Positions 25,401-33,974 of a DNA stretch of 64,000 nucleotides are shown one piece after another. Each line of letters starts with the position of its first letter. The stretch's first letter is position 1. The position numbers and the translations under genes were made by a program. The notes beneath the pieces are model-generated. The model did no database searches and was not told the origin of the DNA. It saw only the letters and a program-made list of their open reading frames with translations. Source of the DNA: Lachnospiraceae bacterium (GTDB lineage: Bacteria; Bacillota; Clostridia; Lachnospirales; Lachnospiraceae); the NCBI GenBank assembly GCA_021202635.1, contig JAJQCQ010000028.1, positions 1-64,000 on the forward strand, in the 5' to 3' direction.

Positions 25401-27926
25401 GGCCCGCACATCATTCATCGTCTCATATACGCTCCCAATTTCCGCGCTCTCCTTTACCTCCACCGGCATATTAAGCAGAATCGCTGACATCACCGCAGAG
25501 CCCGTGTAAAGTGCGCAGTCACGGATCTCATACAGAAAACCGACACAGGTATACCCGGCCGCATTCAGCGCGTCTATGCTTTCGAAATAGATAAGTGCTT
25601 CCTCGTGGGTCGCATTCATCTCTGCTTCACTCTGCCATCCGGTTTTATCTGGCTTTGCGGCAAACAAAACCCGGATCGTCCCGGCATCGCTCTGCTCATT
25701 CCGAAGCTCGAACGAATCGTACGAGGTCGTTCCGGCCGGGATCGCAAACGCCTGATCATCGATCTTCTGCAGAACATTCACAGCTGTCAGACAGCCGTCC
25801 CCGCTGTAATCGACCACGGATTCCACCAGGAGCTGTTCGCCGGCGGAGGCATAAAAATCGCCTGCGGTCCATACGGAAACACGGATTTCCGAATCCGTCG
25901 TATAAAAAAAGTTCCGCTTGGAAATGCTTCCCTCCGGATAAAGGGTCACATTCATTCCGCTTGTATTATCCTCACTTTTCTGATCAGAGGACGTGGACTG
26001 TCCGGAAACAGAGGAAGCCGCGAAATGTTCCGCTTCCACCATGAAATACAGATTTGAGGTGGTCTCCACACTCCTCGCAAAGCTTACCACGACCTGTATG
26101 TAGCCCGCAGAAAAGCAGCCGATATTCGCACCATACACATTCTCTGTCGTGCTCTCGCAGTACATCGTCGGGAATCTCAGATTTACCAGGTCAAACGCAT
26201 AGCCGGATACAGTCACATGATAAGTGCCGCTGCTTTCCGTATCCTGCGAGATGCTCCAGCTGCCGCCCGCATAGCAGGCCTTCCTGGAAGACGAACCGCC
26301 GCTGTTATAGGGCTGACAGCGGATGCCAAAAGCGCTGGAAACCTGTCCGCCCACAGCCATCGTCCTGCCAAGCTTTCCCACGGTCGCAAGAGAGGCGCTT
26401 TCATTTTCTCTGTAATCCCAGAGAATCGGTGTATAGTCCTCCTGAGTACTCACATCCGTCCCATCCAGGGTTTCCGTAAATGTCAGATCAAACGTAATCT
26501 CCCCGGTCGGAAGCTCAATCCCCTTCAGTCCCTTGTCTGCCGATGTATTGTAAAGCTGTAAGGTCAGCGCATAGCCTTCCAGCCGTCCGTAAACCGAACC
26601 TTCGACATCCGTATCGCTGATCGTTCCCGCCTCCGTGTCAAAATACGCAAGATAATTGCAGTAGGTATTTTTCACAAGGTTCAGATTATAACGCGGCGCT
26701 GCGGACACCCGGACCGGATCTGCCTGTACACCCTGGAAAAAGCGCTCCTCGTTTCCCTCCATCCATACGGTAAAGGCAGGCTGAATCCAGTCCCCGTTCA
26801 CCGCTGCCTTCACGTAAATGCCAACACTCAGCGTACCGGCACCGGGAATCGCATTGGCATCCTCGTTTTTGGAAAGGTAGCGTTTTCCGGTAAGTATCTG
26901 CTCTGTGACGGTCTTTTTGCTGTTCCATTTCGTTGAAGAGGTTCCGTCCGCGTAGACATAGGTAATCACCTGGTCCAGACACCAGTTCAGCGTGTCCGTG
27001 TTGAACTCCGCGACAGACGGATCACAGGCCAGGGTGAACTCGGCCATAAGATAGGCTTCATCCACTGTCTCCGTTGTGTCCATAAGAGCAGTCGTATACT
27101 CAAGAGTATAATTCACGTAATCAAAAGACCGCACAATACGATTGTCCGACGCGGAATCGTTCCCGGCATCGTCATCCTCGTCAAACGGTGCTGTGCCGTC
27201 TGTAATGCTCTTTACCGCCAGTGCGGAGACATAGCTCTTATTGACATTTAAGTCACCTTCCTCATTCTCGCTGTCGGATTCTGCAGAAGAGGCGAGCAAG
27301 ATGCCAGTCTGCATTTGTGCATCCGTTTCCGCAGACGTGTCCGTCTCTTCTCCAGTTCCATCTGACTCTTCTGCTGTGGTGTCTGTGTTCGTTCCGTCGG
27401 TGCCTGTATCCTCTGCATCCGCTCCGTTTGTACCTGCCTCGTTTGTGTCAGACGCGTCTGTGCTCACACTGCCCGTATCGGTCACATTTGTACTCACACT
27501 GCCTGTATCAGCTGCATTTGTGCTCGCACTTCCTGTATCGGTTGCATACGTGTCCGCACCACTTGTATCGGCCGCATCTGCGCCCGTATTGCCTGTATCG
27601 GTTGCATCTGTGTCCGTTCCGTCTGTATCGGCTGCATCTGTATCCGTTCCGTCTGCGCCGTTCAAGTCTGCATCCGTACTGTCTGAGCTTTCGTTCAAAG
27701 CAGAGCCTCCCGTGGACGTGTCCGTGCCGGCCTCACTGCTGTCAGCACAGCCTGTACCGGTACTTTGATCCTCTGTGTCTCCCGTACCCGTCTTGGCAGC
27801 GCTCTCGGCAGATACGTTAGAAAGCAATCCCGACTCGGCGACCGATACCGATTTTGGTGCAGCAGACGCTGCCAGAACAGCAGCACACAGTACCCCTGAA
27901 AGTATTCTTCTCATTCTTTTTTTCAT
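22464..27926 (-). CDS. Giant cell-wall-anchored surface protein (adhesin-like) with SdrD B-like and Cna B-like domains
   Basis: Secreted, wall-linked protein of 1,820 residues. It starts with a signal peptide (MKKRMRRILSGVLCAAVLAASA), with ATG after AGGAAA. Next is an acidic Thr/Asp/Ala/Gly repeat region (about residues 50-200), then a long beta-rich body of about 900 residues with no family I recognise, a DUF11-like segment (about 1090-1150, ISKGVERSIVEEGEELTY), an SdrD B-like domain (from about 1289, GLVWLDADGDGIRED), two Cna B-type domains (from about 1442, ITVNKLWVDEENRDG, and about 1542, CTVVKSWDDAEDQDG), a Glu/Ser/Thr wall-spanning repeat (about 1630-1770), a TPKTGD sorting motif, a hydrophobic helix and a basic tail KQKRRQRDL. 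The motif deviates from LPXTG at the first position. Likely role is adhesion; the ligand is unknown. It has a 285-nt leader and its own promoter. Confidence 0.88.
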   Translation of the reverse strand: MKKRMRRILSGVLCAAVLAASAAPKSVSVAESGLLSNVSAESAAKTGTGDTEDQSTGTGCADSSEAGTDTSTGGSALNESSDSTDADLNGADGTDTDAADTDGTDTDATDTGNTGADAADTSGADTYATDTGSASTNAADTGSVSTNVTDTGSVSTDASDTNEAGTNGADAEDTGTDGTNTDTTAEESDGTGEETDTSAETDAQMQTGILLASSAESDSENEEGDLNVNKSYVSALAVKSITDGTAPFDEDDDAGNDSASDNRIVRSFDYVNYTLEYTTALMDTTETVDEAYLMAEFTLACDPSVAEFNTDTLNWCLDQVITYVYADGTSSTKWNSKKTVTEQILTGKRYLSKNEDANAIPGAGTLSVGIYVKAAVNGDWIQPAFTVWMEGNEERFFQGVQADPVRVSAAPRYNLNLVKNTYCNYLAYFDTEAGTISDTDVEGSVYGRLEGYALTLQLYNTSADKGLKGIELPTGEITFDLTFTETLDGTDVSTQEDYTPILWDYRENESASLATVGKLGRTMAVGGQVSSAFGIRCQPYNSGGSSSRKACYAGGSWSISQDTESSGTYHVTVSGYAFDLVNLRFPTMYCESTTENVYGANIGCFSAGYIQVVVSFARSVETTSNLYFMVEAEHFAASSVSGQSTSSDQKSEDNTSGMNVTLYPEGSISKRNFFYTTDSEIRVSVWTAGDFYASAGEQLLVESVVDYSGDGCLTAVNVLQKIDDQAFAIPAGTTSYDSFELRNEQSDAGTIRVLFAAKPDKTGWQSEAEMNATHEEALIYFESIDALNAAGYTCVGFLYEIRDCALYTGSAVMSAILLNMPVEVKESAEIGSVYETMNDVRAWSSTADVVSWTEYSCGGGAYGLGDTSWSTGTYADGYRKPDYALYVNYGKTVYENGSVVAGHTGGYRAGNSCLIIGCKTGVTIQVADVTTTTAGVTTGKSIYDLDIGERTVTYTIHPTVSVVSENSEVSSSTETTDVTVWVTLPKELTYIMDSASLAPSLVTENEDGTSTVTWELPSRTVGEAIEDITISCLIGAAGTADDVQNNDSISISASITSDKDNRLITGTFGNYSETAISVIRLASTSISKGVERSIVEEGEELTYIFRYGNSAEEEASGVTLYDILPYDSDPRGSDFGGEYVVERIVLDFSNATKTFAEGKNEIQVRATAEAGARDETAVEAILNGSDSFSWTEINGGGFSESALIFDGLSIGGASGLKFELGTVKAQEYVKITVTLAVKDSAGALRKDSSGEVQMPGDLYANSFYEYADGQVALVESNTVKIQVAERNISGLVWLDADGDGIREDAEARLEGISVSLYRTSVSGYAADAETAAFVNNTPLYAAYDVFGNALKTVLTDAEGSYRFPNLEAGTYYVVFTGTEAYGLTLLNSGNDDTVDSDAIGTLAGEELLLENAWIGDLSLPALEEMYAYLCESGNHDAGFVAYTQITVNKLWVDEENRDGYRADFLRVTLSGSDGSDYVADLTEENGWSKTFTRLPVYDEQGKAIVYTVKEDPTAYYEAELTSSEDGSVFTFTNTHEIFTTECTVVKSWDDAEDQDGLRPDSVEILLTGTDGSSYTAELTAEENWTYTFVNLPCYMNGGEEILYTLSETTIDGYTSSVEETEDGFLLTNQHTPEPVPETEPKKETEPESESESEMETETEDESELETETESEKESELETEVESESEMEGETDSETETERETDRENEPESECETEQESESEAVTEAGSEEETDHKTETESESESEYESETKGEAETEGATDTETESESETESETSSASTDGTPKTGDPSRPLFWFTLALAALGLMGANLSGSIKQKRRQRDL
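22620..23030 (-). repeat. Low-complexity Glu/Ser/Thr wall-spanning repeat
   Basis: About 135 codons of alternating SE, TE and ES pairs with occasional Asp, Lys and Arg, preceding the sorting signal of the surface protein. The pattern is degenerate and has no fixed period. Such stretches can expand or contract by slippage. Confidence 0.75.
27350..27720 (-). repeat. Acidic Thr/Asp/Ala/Gly decapeptide repeat
   Basis: Imperfect ten-residue period such as DTGSASTNAA, DTGSVSTNVT, DTGSVSTDAS near the N-terminus of the surface protein. At DNA level it is a 30-bp tandem repeat prone to length change. Thr/Ser richness suggests a glycosylated stalk. Confidence 0.75.
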
Positions 27927-27958
27927 ATCGTTTTCCTTTCTCTGACCAGGCTGTTCAC
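27923..27958 (-). CDS. Candidate 11-residue leader peptide overlapping the surface protein start
   Basis: GTG 5 nt after a perfect AGGAGG, then NSLVRERKTI and TGA, where the stop overlaps the ATG of the surface protein (ATATGA). The ribosome site is better than that of the main gene, which suggests translational coupling or attenuation. It may be chance; no conservation could be checked. Confidence 0.3.
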   Translation of the reverse strand: MNSLVRERKTI

Positions 27959-28217
27959 AGTCTCCTCCTGTTCCGCTTTTGCTCGGACCGCCAAATAGGA
28001 AACGGAACTCCTGCGATTTATTTCGTTTCTGTTTCAAATCAACGTGTTTGCATGCATCCGCCGCCTGCGGCAGACCGGACATACTTCATTTTTTTGGAAA
28101 ACTTATCATTTGTATTTAATCTGGATGGGAGCGGCAGAATGTCGCTGGTGAAAATGCCTTTTTCAGGCGCTCAGATTATAAAAGAATGAAATCATATGAA
28201 TTCATTTAAGCACACGT

Positions 28218-28246
28218 AGTATATCACACCATTTGTGAGATGTCAT
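28218..28246 (-). promoter_or_regulatory. Promoter of the surface protein gene
   Basis: Leftward ATGACA, 17-nt spacer, TATACT (five of six matches each). It predicts a leader of about 285 nt before the start codon at 27926. Within the leader, GTTCCG and CGGAAC inverted arms and a GCCGC-AG-GCGGC hairpin are present. I do not recognise a riboswitch class. Confidence 0.6.
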
Positions 28247-28287
28247 GCCTTTAATTATTAATTTTTCATAAAGTAATGAATACACAT

Positions 28288-28316
28288 AGAAAAAGAGGAT
28301 GAGCAAAAGCCCATCC
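28288..28316 (-). terminator. Terminator of the histidine operon
   Basis: Leftward GGATGGGC-TTTT-GCTCATCC hairpin followed by TCTTTTTCT, 22 nt after the hisIE stop. Confidence 0.85.
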
Positions 28317-28338
28317 CCACAGAAAAGCGGATAAAATC

Positions 28339-29622
28339 CTACCGTTTTGCCAGTTCCTCTGTGATATCCTCCCAGGTCAGGCCCTTCTCGGACATAAGAA
28401 CCATGACGTGATAGAGGAAATCGGATATTTCATAGACGACCTCCTCCGGATCCGGATTTTTGGCCGCGATGATAATTTCGGAGGCTTCCTCTCCTACTTT
28501 TTTCAGGATTTTATCGATTCCCTTATTGAACAGATAGTTGGTATAGGAGCCTTCCTTCGGGTGGATTTTCCGGTCCTCAATCACGGAGAAAACCTCCTCG
28601 AATACACGCATCGGATTGGAAGAATCATAGTTCTTCGTGAGTACCGGACGATAAAAGCAGCTCCGGTTCCCCGTATGGCAGGCCGCCCCAACCTGTACGA
28701 CCTTCGCGAGGAGCGTGTCATTGTCGCAGTCGATCACCAGCTCCCGCACATACTGAAAATGTCCGGAGGTCATCCCCTTGACCCAGAGCTCCTGCCGGCT
28801 GCGGCTCCAATAGGTCATCCTGCCGGTGCGGACAGTCGTTCGGTAAGCTTCTTCATTCATATAAGCCACCATCAGAACCTCCAGCGTCCGATAGTCCTGT
28901 ACCACAACCGGGAGCAGTCCGTCACTGCCTGTTTTGATATCTTCCCAGGACAGGGAGGACTCATAGGTATTGACTGCGATTCCGGCTTCCTTCAGCGCGT
29001 ACTTCATGTCCATAAAGGCAAAAGCATCCTGCGCAAAGTCCTCACAGAATACGCCGGTCGCGGCATGACGCAGCAGCACAGGGGCATTTCCCGGCTGCAC
29101 CGCACAGTAAACACTCGCCAGGTCTGTTTCTTTACACAGTGCTTCATTCAATACTACCAGACCACCCAGATGCGCCGCAGAAGAAAGCGCCGTGTTCTGC
29201 TCTTCCTCTGTTTTGACACAGGCGAGTATTTTTTCTTTTCCGAAGCGGGAGGCCGCCTCCCCGGTCAGCTCGATGTTTCCCTCTTTTGCGTAATTCAGAA
29301 ACACCCTGGAACAGCCGGCGTAAATCAGCTTTTTCACATCCTCCAGCCGCCGGATATTGCCGCCCCCGTAGATGGGCAGATCTGTTGCCCGGCTGATTGT
29401 TTTGATCAGACCGATCGACTGATCGTGTTCCGCGTCCCCCTCGGACAGATCAAAAATCAGAAGCGCATCCGCACCATCATTTTCGCAGGAAGCAGCAAAA
29501 CCTGCCGCATCCGGAATACGCTCCATCTGATCATTTTCCATATCTTCCCAAATGGATTTCCTGTACCGTATCGCAAGATTCCCCTTCAGACAGAGGGGGA
29601 CAATCAGTTCTCTGTTTTTCAT
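28339..29622 (-). CDS. hisIE: HisIE with an extra HisA/HisF-like N-terminal domain
   Basis: Bifunctional phosphoribosyl-AMP cyclohydrolase/phosphoribosyl-ATP pyrophosphatase, steps 2 and 3 of histidine synthesis, carried on a 427-residue protein. Residues 1-220 resemble a HisA/HisF TIM-barrel ([42 protein letters not shown]), but the catalytic Asp of the first strand (CLDVKDG in HisF) is not preserved (VPLCLKGN), so it may be structural or regulatory. HisI spans about 232-325 with [14 protein letters not shown] and AACHTG (metal ligands). HisE spans 338-427 with [16 protein letters not shown] precedes the ATG by 8 nt. Last gene of the operon, followed by a terminator. The extended form occurs, as I recall, in some clostridia. 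Confidence 0.9.
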   Translation of the reverse strand: MKNRELIVPLCLKGNLAIRYRKSIWEDMENDQMERIPDAAGFAASCENDGADALLIFDLSEGDAEHDQSIGLIKTISRATDLPIYGGGNIRRLEDVKKLIYAGCSRVFLNYAKEGNIELTGEAASRFGKEKILACVKTEEEQNTALSSAAHLGGLVVLNEALCKETDLASVYCAVQPGNAPVLLRHAATGVFCEDFAQDAFAFMDMKYALKEAGIAVNTYESSLSWEDIKTGSDGLLPVVVQDYRTLEVLMVAYMNEEAYRTTVRTGRMTYWSRSRQELWVKGMTSGHFQYVRELVIDCDNDTLLAKVVQVGAACHTGNRSCFYRPVLTKNYDSSNPMRVFEEVFSVIEDRKIHPKEGSYTNYLFNKGIDKILKKVGEEASEIIIAAKNPDPEEVVYEISDFLYHVMVLMSEKGLTWEDITEELAKR

Positions 29623-29698
29623 ATCAGTTCTCTCCTGAATTGTTCTGCCTTATTCTGATTACAGGCCGTAATCCGGCCCGATTCGTGTCCTCTCGGAT

Positions 29699-30286
29699 CT
29701 ATAATGTTCCTTTCGTGGAAAGGACATCGGTAATGCGCGGATCGAAGCGGACTGCCTCATCCAGTGCCTTTGCAAACGCCTTAAACATGGCCTCCGCCAT
29801 ATGATGGCTGTTTCCATCACGAAGCATACAAAAATGCAGGTTCATCGCCGCGGAATACGAAATTGCGTAGAAAAATTCCCGCACCATCCCGGTATCCATC
29901 TCTCCGATGCGCTCCGTCGGAAATGCCGCGTCAGAACAGAAATAGGGACGCCCGCACAGATCGAGCGCACACAGCACCAGCACCTCATCCATCGGAAGCA
30001 CACGTTCCCCATAGCGGCGGATCCCTTTTTTATCTCCGACCGCCTGTCGAATCGCTTCGCCCAGCACAATTCCCGTGTCCTCGATCGTATGGTGGCAGTC
30101 AACCTGTAAATCTCCATCCACCTCCACCGCAAGATCAAACAGGCCGTGTCTGGCAAAGCCTTCCAGCATATGGTCAAAAAAACCGATCCCGGTGTGAATC
30201 TGCGCGTTTCCTGTGCCATCCAGATTCAGTTCGATGTGAATCCGTGTCTCCTTTGTGTTGCGTGTTACTTCCGCTGTTCTGCCCAT
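29699..30286 (-). CDS. hisB: Imidazoleglycerol-phosphate dehydratase
   Basis: Converts imidazole glycerol phosphate to imidazole acetol phosphate in histidine biosynthesis. The 195-residue protein has the family's metal-binding motifs: HTGIGFFDHMLEGFARHG near residues 32-49, DCHHTIEDTGI, and the C-terminal NSHHMAEAMFKAFAKAL. It is a monofunctional form without the histidinol-phosphatase domain seen in enterobacteria. It lies 143 nt downstream of hisD and 76 nt upstream of hisIE, on the same strand. hisH, hisA and hisF, which often follow hisB, are not present here. Confidence 0.96.
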   Translation of the reverse strand: MGRTAEVTRNTKETRIHIELNLDGTGNAQIHTGIGFFDHMLEGFARHGLFDLAVEVDGDLQVDCHHTIEDTGIVLGEAIRQAVGDKKGIRRYGERVLPMDEVLVLCALDLCGRPYFCSDAAFPTERIGEMDTGMVREFFYAISYSAAMNLHFCMLRDGNSHHMAEAMFKAFAKALDEAVRFDPRITDVLSTKGTL

Positions 30287-30429
30287 GATCGTTTTTCCTT
30301 TCTTCTCATGTCATATCGGCCTCTTCCCAGAACGGAAACCTGAAACCTCCCGCTCTGCAGGAGCATCAGCCTTAAGAAACCTTATCTCGTACCTAAGCAG
30401 CTACGGCCAAAAACGGACTCTGCATCTCT

Positions 30430-31719
30430 TCACTCGAACCGTACCCGAATCGAGTTCGCGTGCGCAGTCAGTGCTTCCGCGTTTGCAAAGGCGATAATGT
30501 CATCCTTTACCGGCTCCAGCGCCTCTCTCGAATAATAGATAATGCTGGACTTCTTCACAAAATCATCAACCGAGAGCGGGGAGAAAAACTTGGCTGTCCC
30601 ATTGGTCGGCAGGATGTGATTCGGACCCGCGTAGTAGTCGCCCAGCGGCTCGCTGCTGTGCTCGCCGATGAAGATTGCCCCGGCGTTTTTAATCTTCATC
30701 ATGACTTCAAAGGCATTCTTTGTCACAATTTCCAGATGCTCCGACGCGATCGCGTTCGCTGTATCGATGGCATCCTCCATGGAATCCGCCAGTAAAATAT
30801 AGCCATAATTATCCAGCGACTGCCGAATGATGTCTGCACGCGAAAGCACCTTCAGATATTCCTCGATTTCATCCGATACCTTCCGGGCCAGCGTTTTGCT
30901 TGTGGTCACCAGAATGGCGGAAGCCAGCCGGTCGTGTTCCGCCTGGGAGAGCAGATCTGCGGCGACGTAATGCGCATTTGCAGTCTCATCCGCCAGCACA
31001 AGGATCTCGCTCGGCCCGGCGATGGAATCAATGCCAACACTTCCATATACCGCTTTTTTCGCAAGCGCAACGTAGATATTGCCCGGTCCGACAATCTTAT
31101 CAACCTTTGGAATGCTCTCGGTACCATAAGCCAGCGCGGCGATCGCCTGAGCGCCGCCCACCTTGTAGACTTCATCCGCACCGGCCTCACAGGCCGCCAC
31201 CAGGGACGATACCGGAACCTTTCCGTCCTTCCCGGGCGGTGTCGCCATGATAATCCGGCCCACGCCCGCAACCTTTGCCGGTACAATGTTCATCAGGACG
31301 GAGGAGGACAGAACTGCTGTTCCGCCCGGCACGTACACACCCACAGTCCCAATCGGAGTGACCTTCTGCCCGAGCATCGTGCCATTGTCCGTGCTGTCAA
31401 ACCAGCTGTAGCGGCGCTGTTTTTCATGATAACTGCGGATATTGGCCAGCGAGCGGCGCAGGACAGCCAGAAAATCCGGATCTGCCGCGGCATATGCCTC
31501 GTCGATCTCCTCTTTCGTCACACGCACATCGGCAGCCGTCACCTCTACCCCGTCAAACTGTTTTGTATAGCCGAAAACCGCAGCATCGCGGTTTTCCTTT
31601 ACATTCTTTATAATCTCCGCCACGCGCTCCTCATATCCCTGGTAGCTGTCCGGACTGCGCTTCAGAAGCTGTGTCAGAATATCGTTTCTGGTCTCTTCCG
31701 TTAATTGAACGATACGCAT
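30430..31719 (-). CDS. hisD: Histidinol dehydrogenase
   Basis: NAD-dependent enzyme that oxidises L-histidinol to L-histidine in two steps, 429 residues, the usual family size. Motifs include PIGTVGVYVPGGTA, EVYKVGGAQAIAALAYGT, KIVGPGNIYVALAKK, DSIAGPSEILVLAD and SQAEHDRLA (zinc and catalytic His region), plus GPNHILPTNG. AAGGAT precedes the start codon. It is third gene of the leftward his operon, 108 nt after hisG. The 143-nt gap to hisB holds no recognisable gene or terminator, so cotranscription is likely. Confidence 0.97.
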   Translation of the reverse strand: MRIVQLTEETRNDILTQLLKRSPDSYQGYEERVAEIIKNVKENRDAAVFGYTKQFDGVEVTAADVRVTKEEIDEAYAAADPDFLAVLRRSLANIRSYHEKQRRYSWFDSTDNGTMLGQKVTPIGTVGVYVPGGTAVLSSSVLMNIVPAKVAGVGRIIMATPPGKDGKVPVSSLVAACEAGADEVYKVGGAQAIAALAYGTESIPKVDKIVGPGNIYVALAKKAVYGSVGIDSIAGPSEILVLADETANAHYVAADLLSQAEHDRLASAILVTTSKTLARKVSDEIEEYLKVLSRADIIRQSLDNYGYILLADSMEDAIDTANAIASEHLEIVTKNAFEVMMKIKNAGAIFIGEHSSEPLGDYYAGPNHILPTNGTAKFFSPLSVDDFVKKSSIIYYSREALEPVKDDIIAFANAEALTAHANSIRVRFE

Positions 31720-31827
31720 ATATTGTCAGATCCTTTCCAAAATAATAAAAAACAGGTAACAATCCAATCCGAACAGCCGGCCGCAGGTCTGCACTTCGCT
31801 TCTGCCGGAACTGTTCCGAAAGTCTTA

Positions 31828-32478
31828 TCACGCCCACACGCACGAACTCAGCTTCTCCAGAAGCTCTGTGATCCGTGCGTTCTCCATCCGCATGCTGACC
31901 GGATTCACCGTCACACGCGCGGAAAGCGGACATACCTCTTCGAGCACGACCAGTCCGTTTTCCCGAAGGGTGGAACCGGTCTCCACAATGTCTACAATCA
32001 CTTCTGAAAGGCCGACAATCGGAGCCAGCTCAATCGAGCCGTTCAGCTTGATGATTTCGACCGTCTGATTCTTCTGATTATAAAAATAATCCTTCGCGAT
32101 ATTCGGATATTTCGTCGCCACACGGATGCGCTCCTGACTGTTCAGAAGCTCCCTTGCTGACTCGGGGCCGCAGACACACATCCGGCATTTGCCAAATCCC
32201 AGATCCAGCACTTCGTAAATTTTCCGGTTTTCCTCCAGAATCGTATCCTTGCCGACAATGCCGATATCTGCGGCTCCATATTCCACATAGGTCGGCACAT
32301 CAGGTCCCTTTGCCAGGAAAAACCGGAGCTTCAGCTCTTCATTTACAAAAATCAGTTTGCGCGTATCCGGGTCGTTGATCTCCTCACAGGTGATCCCCAC
32401 CTTTTCAAAAAGCTCCAGTGTCTTTCTTGCCAGGCGGCCCTTGCACAGCGCAAACGTCAGGTACCTCTCCTCACTCAC
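31828..32478 (-). CDS. hisG: ATP phosphoribosyltransferase, short form
   Basis: First committed enzyme of histidine synthesis, condensing ATP with PRPP. The 216-residue product lacks the C-terminal regulatory domain, which marks the HisGS form that needs HisZ; hisZ is the adjacent upstream gene (12 nt). Motifs: LTFALCKGRLARKTLELF at the N-terminus, DVPTYVEYGAADIGIVGKD, and the PRPP loop EIIKLNGSIELAPIVGLSEVIVDIVETGSTL. GTG at 32478 follows AAGGAG and is the likely start; the nearer ATG reads into a stop. Feedback control by histidine would act through the HisZ subunit. Confidence 0.96.
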   Translation of the reverse strand: MSEERYLTFALCKGRLARKTLELFEKVGITCEEINDPDTRKLIFVNEELKLRFFLAKGPDVPTYVEYGAADIGIVGKDTILEENRKIYEVLDLGFGKCRMCVCGPESARELLNSQERIRVATKYPNIAKDYFYNQKNQTVEIIKLNGSIELAPIVGLSEVIVDIVETGSTLRENGLVVLEEVCPLSARVTVNPVSMRMENARITELLEKLSSCVWA

Positions 32479-32490
32479 TCCATTTTCTCC

Positions 32491-33675
32491 TTATCTAACA
32501 AACTCCATCGTCCTCTCACAGGAGGCCGTTTTCGCGTATTCCCGGCATTCCTCCAGGGTTCGGTGCCCTGTCACCCGGCAGAGCTCCACATTGATGCCTT
32601 CCGCCCGCAGCTCCAGCGCGCACGCAATCGCTTCCGCCCGCTTTTCACTCTCATAAATGATCACACAATGCTTTCCCGGAACCTCCGGGTGGATATTCTG
32701 CCTGGACAGCGCCGAAAGCAGCTGGTCAATGACTGTCACAAAGCCAACCGCCGGGGCGTCCTTGCCAAAATGGTGCACCAGTGCGTCATAACGGCCGCCC
32801 TTCAGAATCGGAACACCTGTACCGTAGGTATAGCCGCGGAAGAGAATACCCGTGTAATACATATACCTGCTGCGAAGGCCAAGATCAAAGGAAACATATT
32901 TTTCCACGCCATAAAGCCGCAGAATATCCCATATCTCCCGCAGCCGCTTTACTGCCAGAAGCGCATCCGCGTTGGCAGTCAGTGCTTCCGCCCGGTCCAG
33001 CACCTCCACACCCCCGAACAGGCCGGGCAGCGCCGCAAAACAGGCTTTCAGGGCGGCGCTCAGATTCTGGCCGGAAAGGAGCTTTTCTGCCCCAAAGGTA
33101 TTTTTGTTTGAAATCAGCTCTTTCAGCTCGGCCGTACTCGGTTCATCGAGTCCTGCCTCTTTTACCAGCGCATCAAAATAACCGCAGTGGCCGAGGCTGA
33201 TCTGAAACTCCTCCAGACCGGATGCCAGCAGCATGCGAACCGCCAGCGCAATCACCTCCGCGTCCGCATCCGCGCTGTCATCCCCGATCAGCTCTCCGCC
33301 GATCTGTGTCGTCTCCTTTAGCCGTCCCTGGTAGCTGGAATTGTTAATAAACGCATTCCCCAGATAGGTCAGACGAAGCGGCATGGTATCATTCAAATAG
33401 TATTTGGAAGCCGCACGGACCGTGGGCGGAGTAAAATCCGGCCGCAGAACAAGCGTATTCCCCTCACGGTCAAAAAACTTGTAAAGCTCCCTGGACGGAA
33501 TCGTACCGACCTCCCTGCTGAATACATCGAAAAACTCAAAGGTCGGCGTCTCAATATCCCGGTAGCCGTAGGAGCGGATCACGGTGTGCAGCTTTTCCTG
33601 CAGTGCCAGCTTCTGCTCACACTCCCTGCCATATATATCCCGGACACCTTCCGGCGTATGTAATATTTTCTGCAT
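32491..33675 (-). CDS. hisZ: ATP phosphoribosyltransferase regulatory subunit
   Basis: Class II histidyl-tRNA-synthetase-like protein without tRNA charging, which binds histidine and completes the octameric ATP phosphoribosyltransferase with short HisG. About 394 residues. Class II motifs are visible: HTPEGVRDIYGREC at the start, RPDFTPPTVRA (motif 2 region), and GGRYDALVHHFGKDAPAVGFV (motif 3-like). A C-terminal anticodon-like segment (CVIIYESEKRAEAIACAL) is retained. ATG at 33675 follows AGGAGAG by 7 nt; the upstream codon at 33705 lacks a site. It is first gene of the operon with its own promoter about 40 nt upstream and a short leader, so no T-box is present. Confidence 0.93.
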   Translation of the reverse strand: MQKILHTPEGVRDIYGRECEQKLALQEKLHTVIRSYGYRDIETPTFEFFDVFSREVGTIPSRELYKFFDREGNTLVLRPDFTPPTVRAASKYYLNDTMPLRLTYLGNAFINNSSYQGRLKETTQIGGELIGDDSADADAEVIALAVRMLLASGLEEFQISLGHCGYFDALVKEAGLDEPSTAELKELISNKNTFGAEKLLSGQNLSAALKACFAALPGLFGGVEVLDRAEALTANADALLAVKRLREIWDILRLYGVEKYVSFDLGLRSRYMYYTGILFRGYTYGTGVPILKGGRYDALVHHFGKDAPAVGFVTVIDQLLSALSRQNIHPEVPGKHCVIIYESEKRAEAIACALELRAEGINVELCRVTGHRTLEECREYAKTASCERTMEFVR

Positions 33676-33713
33676 ATTGTTTCTCTCCTGAATAATTACC
33701 AACAATACACTCT

Positions 33714-33742
33714 ATTGTACGCAAAAAGAAAGGAATTGTCCA
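33714..33742 (-). promoter_or_regulatory. Promoter of the his operon
   Basis: Leftward TGGACA, 17-nt spacer, TACAAT, each one mismatch from consensus. Predicted leader about 30 nt to the hisZ start. Confidence 0.65.
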
Positions 33743-33773
33743 GTCTGACTTTGCGTTTTCTTCAGAGATTCTG

Positions 33774-33802
33774 TTGACATTTGTCCAAATGCACAGTAAA
33801 AT
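33774..33802 (+). promoter_or_regulatory. Promoter of the secreted HExxH protein gene
   Basis: TTGACA, 17-nt spacer, TAAAAT; near-perfect sigma-A promoter. Predicted leader of about 165 nt to the start at 33975. It diverges from the his promoter. Confidence 0.65.
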
Positions 33803-33974
33803 AAAGAAAACTGTTCAAAAAAGCACCAGATTAACCTTTGTCCGCCGATTTGCAGACAGAAATAACTGTAATTATTCACGAAACCTCAAAAAGATTTCGC
33901 CAGAATTATAGTCAACGGCGCTGCTCGTTTTCCTTTGCGGCACAGGCCTCCGGTTCTCAATGAGAGGGCATAAA

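Noticed and set aside
27241-27820. Long plus-strand frames opposite the surface protein repeats
   Set aside because: Their Val/Ser/Pro or Leu/Cys repeats mirror the acidic Thr/Asp repeat on the other strand and have no start signals.
28083-28217. Cyclic-di-GMP riboswitch in the surface protein leader
   Set aside because: Neighbouring EAL gene made it attractive, but I could not find the conserved class I or II sequence pattern.
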